DNA from: Corallococcus praedator
GTDB lineage: Bacteria; Myxococcota; Myxococcia; Myxococcales; Myxococcaceae
Assembly (NCBI RefSeq): GCF_003612125.1
Contig: NZ_RAWI01000062.1
Span: forward strand, 1-32,197
Direction: 5' to 3'
Length of the DNA stretch: 32,197 bases
Within the stretch, counting starts at the first letter, position 1. The number at the start of each line of letters is the position of its first letter. The notes under the pieces were generated by a model. That model ran no database searches. It was not told the DNA's origin and worked only from the letters and a program-made list of their open reading frames with translations. This document shows positions 26,601 to 32,197 of this stretch, piece after piece. The position numbers and the translations under genes are program-made.

Positions 26601-26976
26601 CCTGGGGCCAGCAGTCCCTCAGCCGGGTGGGAGGAGCGAACCCGGCGGCTCCGGCGTCGGCCGTGAGCAGGTCGGGCGCGGGGCAGGGGCGCTCGGAGAG
26701 CGTCTCCTCCGGGTCGACGCGCGAGGCGGACACCCGCGCGCCCGCCACGGGACCGTGCTCGTTCCTCACGGTGCCGGTGATGCGCAGGCTTCCCGTGGGG
26801 GAGCGCACGGCGTGCTTCGAAGCGGCACCCGGGCCTGACGTCCCCGCGAGGGAGGCGGCGTTTCGCGCTGCGGATGCCGGGGGCGCTTCACCCGTTCGCG
26901 GGAAGAACGTCAGCAGCAGCAGTCCGAAGATGACGACCGCGCCCGTCAGCCACCTGAGCCGCATCCCCTTGCGCAT
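23677..26976 (-). CDS. Paralog E: membrane-anchored protein with 10 modules plus C-terminal module, first gene of the array
   Basis: A 1099-residue protein, the first transcribed of the five. MRKGMRLRWL precedes a transmembrane anchor (about residues 10-25), an Ala/Ser linker, ten regulatory-like beta-sandwich modules and the C-terminal module (AGHYTLFAI, HREELEL, ending WRPLAP). Module 1 has Cys98/Cys122 in the longest version of the inserted segment (24-residue spacing); module 2 reads HTRFFDV. It is 36 nt downstream of the TIGR02588 gene, so read-through is possible, but it has its own TATCCT box 7 nt before the ATG and no ribosome site. The family is usually annotated only as carboxypeptidase regulatory-like domain protein; its role is unknown. 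Confidence 0.82.
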   Translation of the reverse strand: MRKGMRLRWLTGAVVIFGLLLLTFFPRTGEAPPASAARNAASLAGTSGPGAASKHAVRSPTGSLRITGTVRNEHGPVAGARVSASRVDPEETLSERPCPAPDLLTADAGAAGFAPPTRLRDCWPQAQARVLEQVSAREGEAPVLAETTTAEDGTFVLDGLPEGAVTLWALGDSGAVKQHDILAGTRDVVLSLDDGLVFEGSVKVEGSTEPLTEVTLTLFSHHHTRFFDVRADARGHFRLGPLPRTRYAALFALAGEGVLLIRDVEPADLEALTLRRPSRFAGQVVSEQGAPAAGVQVWLSPLTSDELDLIQATTTDSQGRFAFTTALPSEQEVFTRSTAQDAFASIESPPGEGLLLQLRPGVFLQGTVRDDTGKSVAGAKLTARPFQPVALGERGQAVTRADGRYRLGPLAPATYELRVQAEHHLDEGPVDQEVAEDTEPCDFTLSRAGSVEGRLVDEAGQPLAGLEVKLHTGELLLTGTGGDEDIAVSDETGRFVLDSQAVGPGWIELNGDRFIPERFAVRIPSRGIRRVLRRGSTVRGTVVSAAGAPLPGISITLWKRDVQDGAARSGATDEQGRFTLQGVSPGRYVVEASVQAPAHTRSVSQPVEVADAETTTVSLRMEGTRTLTGLTVDGAGRPLPGVLIRMWVPEEDLPLYRENPDMPWMGLESLRSDDEGRFVLKHLDASRYVLTANHADYDFEPARSQGGIPGKKQTLRVGSDVREVRLVLHRRPHARGRVVGPGGAPVTAFTVNFDEHRSPSGDFNVDLSGATDRHTLVIRAKGLATLERTFTVEGGADVDLGTLTLSGGRTVRGVLREAQTGRPFTGELRDAPGRGVQHSGTVFYRLRSEGPGDPVLAFRRLRAALTPDGTCLLEHLPSTPLTLELEVPGYLPLRQTLDAGAREFTALLERGARVEVNIRDAQGRPMRAILLMTMPDGDTQQRVVSTGTLVMSGLSPGLYSFTAVPFDEDDKRLSEGNVQPKSLRVPASGQVVVTLEALERGATVTLRLAEDVLKALLIPGSEPWPEDVMASRRLAARSHPQERLAQLPVTLRFERVPAGHYTLFAIDRATERIHREELELPAEGTVSLEVRPAWRPLAP

Positions 26977-26983
26977 GGAGGCC

Positions 26984-26989
26984 AGGATA
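26984..26989 (-). promoter_or_regulatory. Candidate -10 box (TATCCT) for paralog E, leaderless mRNA
   Basis: TATCCT ends 7 nt before the ATG, in the 36-nt gap after the TIGR02588 stop. No good -35 match was found at 16-18 nt. Confidence 0.45.
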
Positions 26990-27012
26990 GCAGCGCGGTC
27001 GGAAGCTGTGAT

Positions 27013-27381
27013 TCAGGGCGTCGCGAAACCCACGGCGCGCGCTTCCAGGTCCGACGGCTCCTGACCGAAGACCACCCAGCCCTCGCGCTGGGACTGGCGG
27101 GGCACGTACGTCAGCACGAGCTCGGACTGCTCGGGACGCTCGCCGCGCAGGGACACGCGCACGTGGACCTCCTCGGCCGCCACGTCGCCGTGGTTCTCCA
27201 CGGTGACGGGCACGCGCCACCCGCTGACGCCTCGCACGGGCGTGCCCACCGTGACGGTCAGGTCCGGGGGCCCGCTCCCCATCGTCCAGGCGTCCACCGC
27301 GAGGTAGCCCAGCACCAGCGCCACCAGCACGCAGCTGGACACGAAGACGACGCCTTCCAGCCAGTTCCAGGGGGTCTTCAT
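27013..27381 (-). CDS. TIGR02588 family protein, single-pass membrane protein
   Basis: A 122-residue protein with one N-terminal transmembrane segment (about residues 7-30, LEGVVFVSSCVLVALVLGYLA) and a soluble beta-rich domain outside (VPVTVENHGDVAAEEVHVRV ... REGWVVFGQEP), which resembles a small immunoglobulin-like fold. It matches the uncharacterised family TIGR02588, whose genes regularly follow TIGR02587. Its ATG overlaps the stop of the TIGR02587 gene as ATGA, so the two are translationally coupled and probably form a complex. Function unknown. Confidence 0.8.
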   Translation of the reverse strand: MKTPWNWLEGVVFVSSCVLVALVLGYLAVDAWTMGSGPPDLTVTVGTPVRGVSGWRVPVTVENHGDVAAEEVHVRVSLRGERPEQSELVLTYVPRQSQREGWVVFGQEPSDLEARAVGFATP

Positions 27382-28250
27382 GATTGGATGAGCAGCCTTC
27401 CCGCCGAAGCGCCGAGCGTCGACGCGAGCCCCAGCACCACCACCTGCGCCACGCACACGCCCAGGCCGTTGCCGGCGAACCGGCCGAAGAACCACAGCAC
27501 CAGCGCGCTGCACAACAGCGCCATCGCGTACGTGATGACCGTCCCCGCCAGCACGTCCCGGCGCAGGCGGCGGCGCGTGAAGCGATGCGCCTTCGTGAAG
27601 TCACTCTGGAAGAGGATGAGCCCGCCCAGCAGCATCGACAGCACGGCGAGCCCCAGCAGGTGCCCCGGCGGGGTCTCCACCGCGATCATCACGATCTCCT
27701 CCGTGGGTGCCACGTTGGCGGCGAACAGGATGGCCCCGCAGAACGCGATGACGAGCTGCGCGGGAACGTGCTCCGCCGACTCCAGCCTCCGCTGGTCCTC
27801 CTCCGGATCCTCTTCCCGGTGCTGACCGCCGAACTGCGCGGAGCCCACCGACACGCCGATGGCCACCGTGCCCGCCTCCACCACCACCATCCCCACCGCT
27901 TCCTGCAGCGACGTGCCCCGGGTGATGCGGCCGATGAGCACGAGCACGGCCGTGGACACGATGAGCCCCAGGCCCAGCTCCTCCAGCGAGTCCGTGAAGA
28001 CGTCGGACCAGTACACGTCCCGGCGGAAGCCCCCGTAGCGGTTGTAGCCGAGCAGCAGCACGTACGTGGCCACCAGGTAGCCCAGCACGCTCGCGGGATG
28101 GGAGGTGAAGCCCGCCCACCACACCTCCATCGTGTAGAGCAGCGGAAGGCTGAAGAGCAGCCCGCCCGCGATGCCCCGGCCGTACTCGCGCAGGGACTCC
28201 GGCACCGGACGGCGGCGACGGGGCGCGTGGGCGGGGAGGACGTCGGCCAT
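27378..28250 (-). CDS. TIGR02587/DUF2391 family integral membrane protein
   Basis: A 290-residue polytopic membrane protein with about seven or eight hydrophobic segments. The start region ESLREYGRGIAGGLLFSLPLLY and the segments FTDSLEELGLGL, GMVVVEAGTVAIGVSVGSAQ and FAANVAPTEEIVMIA are typical of the family. A charged loop (REEDPEEDQRR) splits the two halves. The acidic pair in APTEE within a membrane segment may matter for transport or ion binding, but the family has no established function. ATG 28250 is chosen because it starts just before the conserved part; the frame is open to 28463 through intergenic DNA. A TAGACT sequence lies 10 nt upstream of the ATG and there is no strong ribosome site. 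Confidence 0.82.
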   Translation of the reverse strand: MADVLPAHAPRRRRPVPESLREYGRGIAGGLLFSLPLLYTMEVWWAGFTSHPASVLGYLVATYVLLLGYNRYGGFRRDVYWSDVFTDSLEELGLGLIVSTAVLVLIGRITRGTSLQEAVGMVVVEAGTVAIGVSVGSAQFGGQHREEDPEEDQRRLESAEHVPAQLVIAFCGAILFAANVAPTEEIVMIAVETPPGHLLGLAVLSMLLGGLILFQSDFTKAHRFTRRRLRRDVLAGTVITYAMALLCSALVLWFFGRFAGNGLGVCVAQVVVLGLASTLGASAGRLLIQS

Positions 28251-28504
28251 GACTCGCCGGAGTCTAGGGTCGCTTCTCCAGGAGGGAAGTCTCCCGGGGG
28301 CGTGAATCGCGCGCGGGATGACGGTCCAGGCCCGCCGGCGGTGCGGGCATCGGGTGTGCCCTCCAGTCAACGGAGTGGAGCGGGGGCGGGGGCCTGGGAC
28401 CGGGATGGGCCGTGCGCGAGCGTTGGACACGCCACGGTGCACTCGGGGGCAGGGGCGTGGCACCGGACCTGTCTGGAGGCGGTCCGCTATAGTCCGCGCC
28501 GCCC
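28251..28504. promoter_or_regulatory. Divergent promoter region between TIGR02587 and purU
   Basis: A 254-nt gap between divergent genes. On the minus side TAGACT (28261-28266) lies 10 nt before the TIGR02587 start; on the plus side TATAGT (28488-28493) lies 11 nt before the purU start. Both positions would give very short leaders, as in the paralog array. Neither has a good -35 at the usual distance. No ORF, repeat or RNA gene was recognised in the rest. Confidence 0.4.
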
Positions 28505-29368
28505 ATGAACGAGCGTCCCGCCCAGTACATCCTCACGCTGTCGTGCCCGGATCAGCGTGGCATCGTCCACGCCGTCTCCGGATGGCTCGCCGAGCACGGC
28601 TGCAACATCCTCGACAGCGCGCAGTACGGAGATCCGCAGACGCGGCTGTTCTTCATGCGGGTGCACTTCGCGGACGAGGGGGCGAAGACCGACCCCGGCG
28701 CCCTGCGCGAGGCGTTCGCGCAGCTCGCGCCGCGCTTCTCCATGGACTGGCGTCTGCATGACGCGTCGGTGAAGCCCCGGGTGCTGCTGCTCGTCTCGAA
28801 GATTGGCCACTGCCTGAACGACCTGCTGTATCGCTACCGCAGCGGCATCCTGCCGGTGGAGATTCCGGCCATCGTGTCGAACCACCGGGACTTCTACCAA
28901 CTGGCCGCGTCCCACGACATCCCGTTCCACCACCTGCCGGTGACGCCGGACAACAAGGCGCAGCAGGAGGCGCGGCTCTTGGAGGTGGTGCGCGAGCAGC
29001 GCGTGGACCTGGTGGTGCTCGCCCGGTACATGCAGATCCTCTCCGCGGAGACGTGTGATGCGCTGCGCGGGCGGCTCATCAACATCCACCACTCGTTCCT
29101 GCCCAGCTTCAAGGGCGCGCGGCCCTACCAGCAGGCGTATGACCGGGGCGTGAAGCTGATTGGCGCGACGGCCCACTTCGTCACGGGCGACCTGGACGAG
29201 GGACCCATCATCGAACAGGACGTGGAGCGCGTGGACCACACCCTGTCGCCGGAGGCGCTGACGGCGATGGGCCGGGACGTGGAGAACGTGGTGCTGGGGC
29301 GCGCGGTGACGTGGTTCGTGCAGCACCGCATCCTGCTCAACGGCCACAAGACCGTCGTCTTCCGCTGA
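28505..29368 (+). CDS. purU: Formyltetrahydrofolate deformylase
   Basis: A cytoplasmic enzyme of 287 residues, the normal length, that hydrolyses 10-formyltetrahydrofolate to formate and tetrahydrofolate, supplying formate to PurT-type purine synthesis and balancing one-carbon pools. The N-terminal ACT domain (about residues 5-85, ILTLSCPDQRGIVHAVSGWL) is the regulatory part, sensing methionine or glycine in the E. coli enzyme. The formyltransferase-fold catalytic domain follows (LLLVSKIGHCLNDLLYR). Key residues are visible: Asn193 and His195 in NIHHSFLPSFKGA and Asp229 in HFVTGDLDEGPII. It stands alone, divergent from TIGR02587 and convergent with the next gene. No Shine-Dalgarno sequence precedes the ATG. 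Confidence 0.95.
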   Translation: MNERPAQYILTLSCPDQRGIVHAVSGWLAEHGCNILDSAQYGDPQTRLFFMRVHFADEGAKTDPGALREAFAQLAPRFSMDWRLHDASVKPRVLLLVSKIGHCLNDLLYRYRSGILPVEIPAIVSNHRDFYQLAASHDIPFHHLPVTPDNKAQQEARLLEVVREQRVDLVVLARYMQILSAETCDALRGRLINIHHSFLPSFKGARPYQQAYDRGVKLIGATAHFVTGDLDEGPIIEQDVERVDHTLSPEALTAMGRDVENVVLGRAVTWFVQHRILLNGHKTVVFR

Positions 29369-29381
29369 AGTCCGGGCGCGG

Positions 29382-30584
29382 CTATCCGGCGGGGCAGGCG
29401 GCGCCCGCGTCGAGCACGTCGGCGTCGTGGTGCACCTGCACGGCGCCGGAGGCTTCCAGGTGGCGCACGAACAGGGCGCCGAACACCTCCGCGTTGCCGC
29501 TCAGGTTGAGCTGGGCCTGGGGCGCGTAGAGGTTGCCGGCGAGCGTGCTGCCGGCGGAGATGTCCAGGGCCTCCGTGCCGGCCACGTAGACGCGCACGCG
29601 CGAGGGCAGGGCGGTGGAGCCCAGCGTGAGCTGCCCGGACACGACGAAGCCTCCGGACACGAACAGGTCCAGCTCTCCCGGGGGCTGCACGTCCACGGTG
29701 AGGGCTTCGACCAGGTTCACGCCGCCGGGGATGAACAGCGCGGTGCGGCCCCGGATGCGCAGGGTCGCGTGGCCCGTCCCCGCCACGCGCGTGAGCAGGA
29801 AGCGGCCACAGGGCAGCTCCAGCACGGCCTCCCCGGTGACGTCTTCCAGTCGCGCCGGGTCCAGTCCGATGGCCGCGTTGTCGTTGTCCCGCGAGTGGTG
29901 GGCGATGAGCGCGGCCGGGTCGAAGCGGGACGCGGCGTCGCACGCGCAGGGGATGACGGGGGCCACGGGTTCACGGCGCAGCTCGGCGGCCTGGGCCGGG
30001 CCGGGCGTGAACTCCGAGGGCACGGTGAGCACGCCGCCCACCGTCAGGGAGGCGAGCGCCACGTCGCCGTTCACACGGGCATCGCCCGACACGGTGGCGG
30101 AGGCGCCGGGACCGGTGAGGGGACCGTTGCTGTCCAGGCTGCCGCCCACGGAGAGCGGGCTGCTGAGCTGGAGTCCGGACGCGCCGCCCACCTGGAGCGC
30201 ACCGCCCACCTGGACGCGGTCGTTCGCGGACAGTGCGCCATTGACGCCTACGTCGCCGCCCGTGCCCCCGGGCGCGTATGGGCCCGCGCTGCTCCGGAAC
30301 GCATCCGCGAGGAAGGGGGCGCTGAGCGACAGGCCCTCGCAAGTACACGCCGCGCGGCGGAACAGGGACTCCGCCAACTGGCCACTGCACAGCAGGGGAC
30401 CGGCGCCGGGGTCGCCCAAGAGGAGCGGCGGTCCGCTGTTGGCGCAGTGAGTGGTCCAATCCTCCGGGACGGGGCCACCCGCACCCGCGTCAGGCGTGTG
30501 AATCGTGGCCACCGGATCATTCACGGTGCACGCGGAGGCAAGGAGCGAGGCTGCCAGCGCGAATGCCGCGACCCGGGGCCTCAT
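29382..30584 (-). CDS. Lipoprotein with beta-helix-like repeats (DUF7305-like C-terminus)
   Basis: A 400-residue predicted lipoprotein (lipobox LASAC, Cys19). The mature N-terminal part is cysteine-rich (HCANSG, LLCSG, ACTCEG, PCACDAA). From about residue 105 to 190 it runs through short irregular repeats of the form V-x-G-x-L (VNGALSANDRVQVGGALQVG is an example), as in right-handed beta-helix or polymer-forming proteins. The C-terminal half (VAGTGHATLRIRG, LDLFVSGGFVVSGQ, LAGNLYAPQAQLNLSG, FGALFVRHLEASG) resembles the DUF7305 domain found with type IV pilus-like PilX proteins. It may be a surface or matrix protein. AAGGA lies 7 nt before the ATG. It follows the TPR gene by 43 nt, so it probably belongs to the second ECF operon. 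Function unknown. Confidence 0.75.
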   Translation of the reverse strand: MRPRVAAFALAASLLASACTVNDPVATIHTPDAGAGGPVPEDWTTHCANSGPPLLLGDPGAGPLLCSGQLAESLFRRAACTCEGLSLSAPFLADAFRSSAGPYAPGGTGGDVGVNGALSANDRVQVGGALQVGGASGLQLSSPLSVGGSLDSNGPLTGPGASATVSGDARVNGDVALASLTVGGVLTVPSEFTPGPAQAAELRREPVAPVIPCACDAASRFDPAALIAHHSRDNDNAAIGLDPARLEDVTGEAVLELPCGRFLLTRVAGTGHATLRIRGRTALFIPGGVNLVEALTVDVQPPGELDLFVSGGFVVSGQLTLGSTALPSRVRVYVAGTEALDISAGSTLAGNLYAPQAQLNLSGNAEVFGALFVRHLEASGAVQVHHDADVLDAGAACPAG

Positions 30585-30627
30585 GGACAGGTCCTTGGAG
30601 TGTTCCGCAGTGCGACGCCGACAGGCC

Positions 30628-31434
30628 TCATGGCCGCGACAGCTCCCGCAGTCGGTTGCGAGAAGCCGCGCTCAGTGGTGAATCGGGATGCAGTGCGATG
30701 AACGCTGTCAGCACCCGGGTCTCCGCCGCCGTGTCGCCCAGCGCGCGGTACGCCTCGGCCTCGCCGTGTCGGGCTTCTGGATCCAGCATGCCGCCGGGCT
30801 GGAAGCGCTGGGCATCCTGGAACTGTCGCAGCGCTCCCCGCGCGTCGCCCAGGTGCTCCAACCGGAGCGACCCCGACGCCACGCGCGCCACGTACGCCGC
30901 CAGCGAGGAGGGCTGCGCGCGGATGACGCGCAGGTACAGCGCCTCCGCCTCCTTCCACTTGCCTTCCGAGCGCAGCCCATTGGCCTGCCGCAGCAGGTCC
31001 TCCGGCCGCGCGGGCTCCCGCGTGCCCACGGCGGCCGGACGGGAGGGGCGCGGATGCTCGATGACGAAGGGCTCGGGCGGAGCGGGCTCGGGCAGCGGCA
31101 CCGGCTCCAGCGTGGCCAGCCGGGTCGGCTCGGGCACGGCGGGGGTCAGCACTTGCGGCGGCGAGGCCTCCGGGCGCGACAGTTGCCACACGGCGGCGGC
31201 CGCGGCCCCGGTGAACACGAGCGCCGCGCCCGCCATCAGCCACACGGGAGGCCGCCTGCGCCGGGAAGGGGGCGGGGGGGCCGTGGGCTGGAGCGCCGCG
31301 TCCAACGCCGCCGCCACGAGCGCGCTGGAGCGCTGGCGGGACAGCCGACGCGCCGGCCCTGATTCATCGTCGAGCGGCCGCAGGAGGTCCTTCAGCGGTT
31401 CCTCGTCGCCATCCCCTGACGGGAAGGAGGCCAT
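30628..31434 (-). CDS. Single-pass membrane TPR protein, possible anti-sigma partner
   Basis: A 268-residue protein with a cytoplasmic N-terminus of about 60 residues, one transmembrane segment (about 64-83, WLMAGAALVFTGAAAAAVW), a Pro/Glu-rich linker and three or four tetratricopeptide repeats outside (LLRQANGLRSEGKWKEAEAL ... GALRQFQDAQRF ... EAEAYRALGDTAAETRVL). It lacks the His-x3-Cys-x2-Cys zinc finger of the other anti-sigma factor in this window. Its ATG overlaps the sigma stop by one base (TGATG) and is preceded by AAGGAGG inside the sigma gene, so it is coupled to that gene. By position and topology it may regulate the sigma factor, which is inference. A GTG at 31437 is less likely. 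Confidence 0.75.
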   Translation of the reverse strand: MASFPSGDGDEEPLKDLLRPLDDESGPARRLSRQRSSALVAAALDAALQPTAPPPPSRRRRPPVWLMAGAALVFTGAAAAAVWQLSRPEASPPQVLTPAVPEPTRLATLEPVPLPEPAPPEPFVIEHPRPSRPAAVGTREPARPEDLLRQANGLRSEGKWKEAEALYLRVIRAQPSSLAAYVARVASGSLRLEHLGDARGALRQFQDAQRFQPGGMLDPEARHGEAEAYRALGDTAAETRVLTAFIALHPDSPLSAASRNRLRELSRP

Positions 31435-32072
31435 CACGCGCCTCCTTCCGGCGCGTCGCCGTCGGAGGCCAGCGCACGCAGGGCGGTGCGTCCCAGCCGC
31501 AGCCGGCTGCGCACGGTCTCGAAGGGGACGCCCAGTTCCGTGGAGATCTCCTGCACGCTCAATTCCAGGACGTGATGCAACACCAACGCATGCCGCTGCT
31601 CCGTCGAAAGCCTGTCCAGCAGCGTCACCATGTGACGGCGGTGCACGTATTCATCCGCCAGGGCTTCATCGGACGGCACCGCCAGCAACTCCACCGGATC
31701 CCCACTGTAGCGGGCCTCGCGCCCGCGTGAACGCTTGAGCCACGCGAACGTGGTGCGCACCACCACCCGGTCCACCCAGCCGTGGAAACGCCCGTCACCG
31801 CGGTAGGTGGGCAGGCCCCGCACGAGCGCGATGAGGGACTCCTGCGCGATGTCCTCCACGTCCGAGTCCCCGCGCACCAGGTAGCGCACCAGGTTGCGCA
31901 CCCGGGGCAGCAAGTCCAGGAGCAGGGACTCGATGGCGTCGCGCTGGCCCCGCATGGCCGCCGCCAGTCGGGCGTCCTCCGGCGCGCGGGGGGCGACGGT
32001 CGCATGTGAGCCCGAACTCCTCATGTCCGACACAGAGGCAGCGCGCGGCGGAATCGGGTCATCGGCGCTCAC
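31434..32072 (-). CDS. ECF-type RNA polymerase sigma factor (second module)
   Basis: A sigma-70 family protein of 212 residues. Region 2 is clear (LLPRVRNLVRYLVRGDSDVEDIAQESLIALVRGL ends in FHGWVDRVVVRTTFAWLKR when read across positions 51-115), as is region 4 (LDRLSTEQRHALVLHHVLEL, then EISTELGVPFETVRSRLRLG). The N-terminal 40 residues are poorly ordered. The GTG start at 32072 overlaps the upstream stop as GTGA, which supports it over the ATG at 32024; no ribosome site is visible, so translation probably depends on coupling. The adjacent membrane TPR gene, not a zinc-finger protein, is the likely regulator. Confidence 0.85.
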   Translation of the reverse strand: MSADDPIPPRAASVSDMRSSGSHATVAPRAPEDARLAAAMRGQRDAIESLLLDLLPRVRNLVRYLVRGDSDVEDIAQESLIALVRGLPTYRGDGRFHGWVDRVVVRTTFAWLKRSRGREARYSGDPVELLAVPSDEALADEYVHRRHMVTLLDRLSTEQRHALVLHHVLELSVQEISTELGVPFETVRSRLRLGRTALRALASDGDAPEGGA

Positions 32073-32197
32073 GGAAAAATCACCATTCCCACTCCCAGTC
32101 GGGGTCGCACGGACCAGCCGTCCTCCCGGAACACGAACGCGCCGTCCCGCGCGTAGCCCAGCCGGGGCCGCCCCAGGAGCACCTCCCCGGACAGCGC
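32069..32197 (-). CDS. C-terminal fragment of a probable outer-membrane or exported protein (cut by window edge)
   Basis: The last 42 codons of a gene entering from the right edge. The residues (EVLLGRPRLGYARDGAFVFR and then WSVRPRLGVGMVIFP) alternate polar and hydrophobic positions with glycines and aromatics and end close to a terminal phenylalanine, as in transmembrane beta-strands of outer-membrane proteins. Its TGA overlaps the GTG of the sigma gene by 4 nt, so it is in the same operon. It is too short to name. Confidence 0.6.
   Translation of the reverse strand, partial: ALSGEVLLGRPRLGYARDGAFVFREDGWSVRPRLGVGMVIFP

Larger units (their letters stand above)
11176..26976 (-). repeat. Tandem array of five paralogous genes
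   Basis: Five consecutive same-strand genes (E, D, C, B, A in order of transcription) encode proteins with the same anchor, the same order of modules, and the same motifs: paired cysteines in module 1, HTRFFD in module 2, RGASVSG at the start of module 6, and SQGGT in module 7. Gaps are 66, 38, 64 and 87 nt. The pattern indicates whole-gene tandem duplication. Confidence 0.85.

Noticed and set aside
17594-26976. TonB-dependent receptor or peptidase identity for the array proteins
   Set aside because: Regulatory-like modules occur in both, but there is no beta-barrel, plug, TonB box or metallopeptidase motif in any of the five.
11176-26976. Mobile element or phage tail-fibre locus
   Set aside because: No transposase, integrase, direct-repeat ends or phage genes; codon use and GC match the neighbours.
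28251-28504. Sigma-54 promoter at TGGCACCGG near 28459
   Set aside because: The -24-like TGGCAC is present but the -12 TTGC element is missing at the right spacing.

Overview
This is very GC-rich DNA with tightly packed genes. The gene content points to a predatory myxobacterium of the Myxococcota, Corallococcus/Myxococcus-like. Signs of this are DUF1592/DUF1552 export pairs, secreted polysaccharide-degrading enzymes, many lipoproteins and ECF sigma modules. The genus cannot be fixed from the sequence alone. No tRNA, rRNA, CRISPR, IS element or prophage gene was seen.

Layout. (1) Positions 1-1866, minus strand: a hotdog thioesterase, an ECF sigma factor, its translationally coupled zinc-finger anti-sigma factor, and the start of a secreted protein cut by the window edge. 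(2) 1997-4333, plus: a UvrD/PcrA-type helicase. (3) 4467-11149, plus, an export and degradation block: a DUF1592-type lipoprotein with one CxxCH haem motif overlapping a Tat-exported DUF1552 protein; then a GbpA-like copper LPMO (AA10) with a C-terminal chitin-binding module; then a GH71-like alpha-1,3-glucanase lipoprotein. Chitin and alpha-1,3-glucan are both fungal wall polymers, so the block looks like fungal-wall attack, with the haem lipoprotein a speculative redox partner.

(4) 11176-26976, minus: the standout region, nearly 16 kb holding five tandem paralogous genes (called A to E here, A at the left). Each encodes a protein of about 900-1100 residues: one N-terminal membrane anchor, a short linker, then 9 or 10 carboxypeptidase-regulatory-like beta-sandwich modules in the same order, and in A, C and E an extra conserved C-terminal module. 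Module 1 carries an inserted segment with a conserved cysteine pair, and module 2 a near-invariant HTRFFD motif. Four of the five have a TATCCT box only 7-9 nt before the start codon and no Shine-Dalgarno sequence, which suggests separately promoted leaderless mRNAs. Just upstream on the same strand are the paired membrane genes TIGR02587 and TIGR02588 (27013-28250).

(5) 28505-29368, plus: purU, formyltetrahydrofolate deformylase. (6) 29382-32197, minus: a second ECF module reading leftwards from the right edge: the C-terminal end of a probable outer-membrane protein, an overlapping ECF sigma factor, an overlapping single-pass membrane TPR protein, and a lipoprotein with beta-helix-like repeats.

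The best candidate for an undescribed system is the five-gene paralog array. Its function cannot be told from sequence; a periplasmic or envelope adhesion, recognition or scaffold role is inference only. Very long plus-strand open frames opposite these genes are shadows of GC-rich codon bias and are not annotated.
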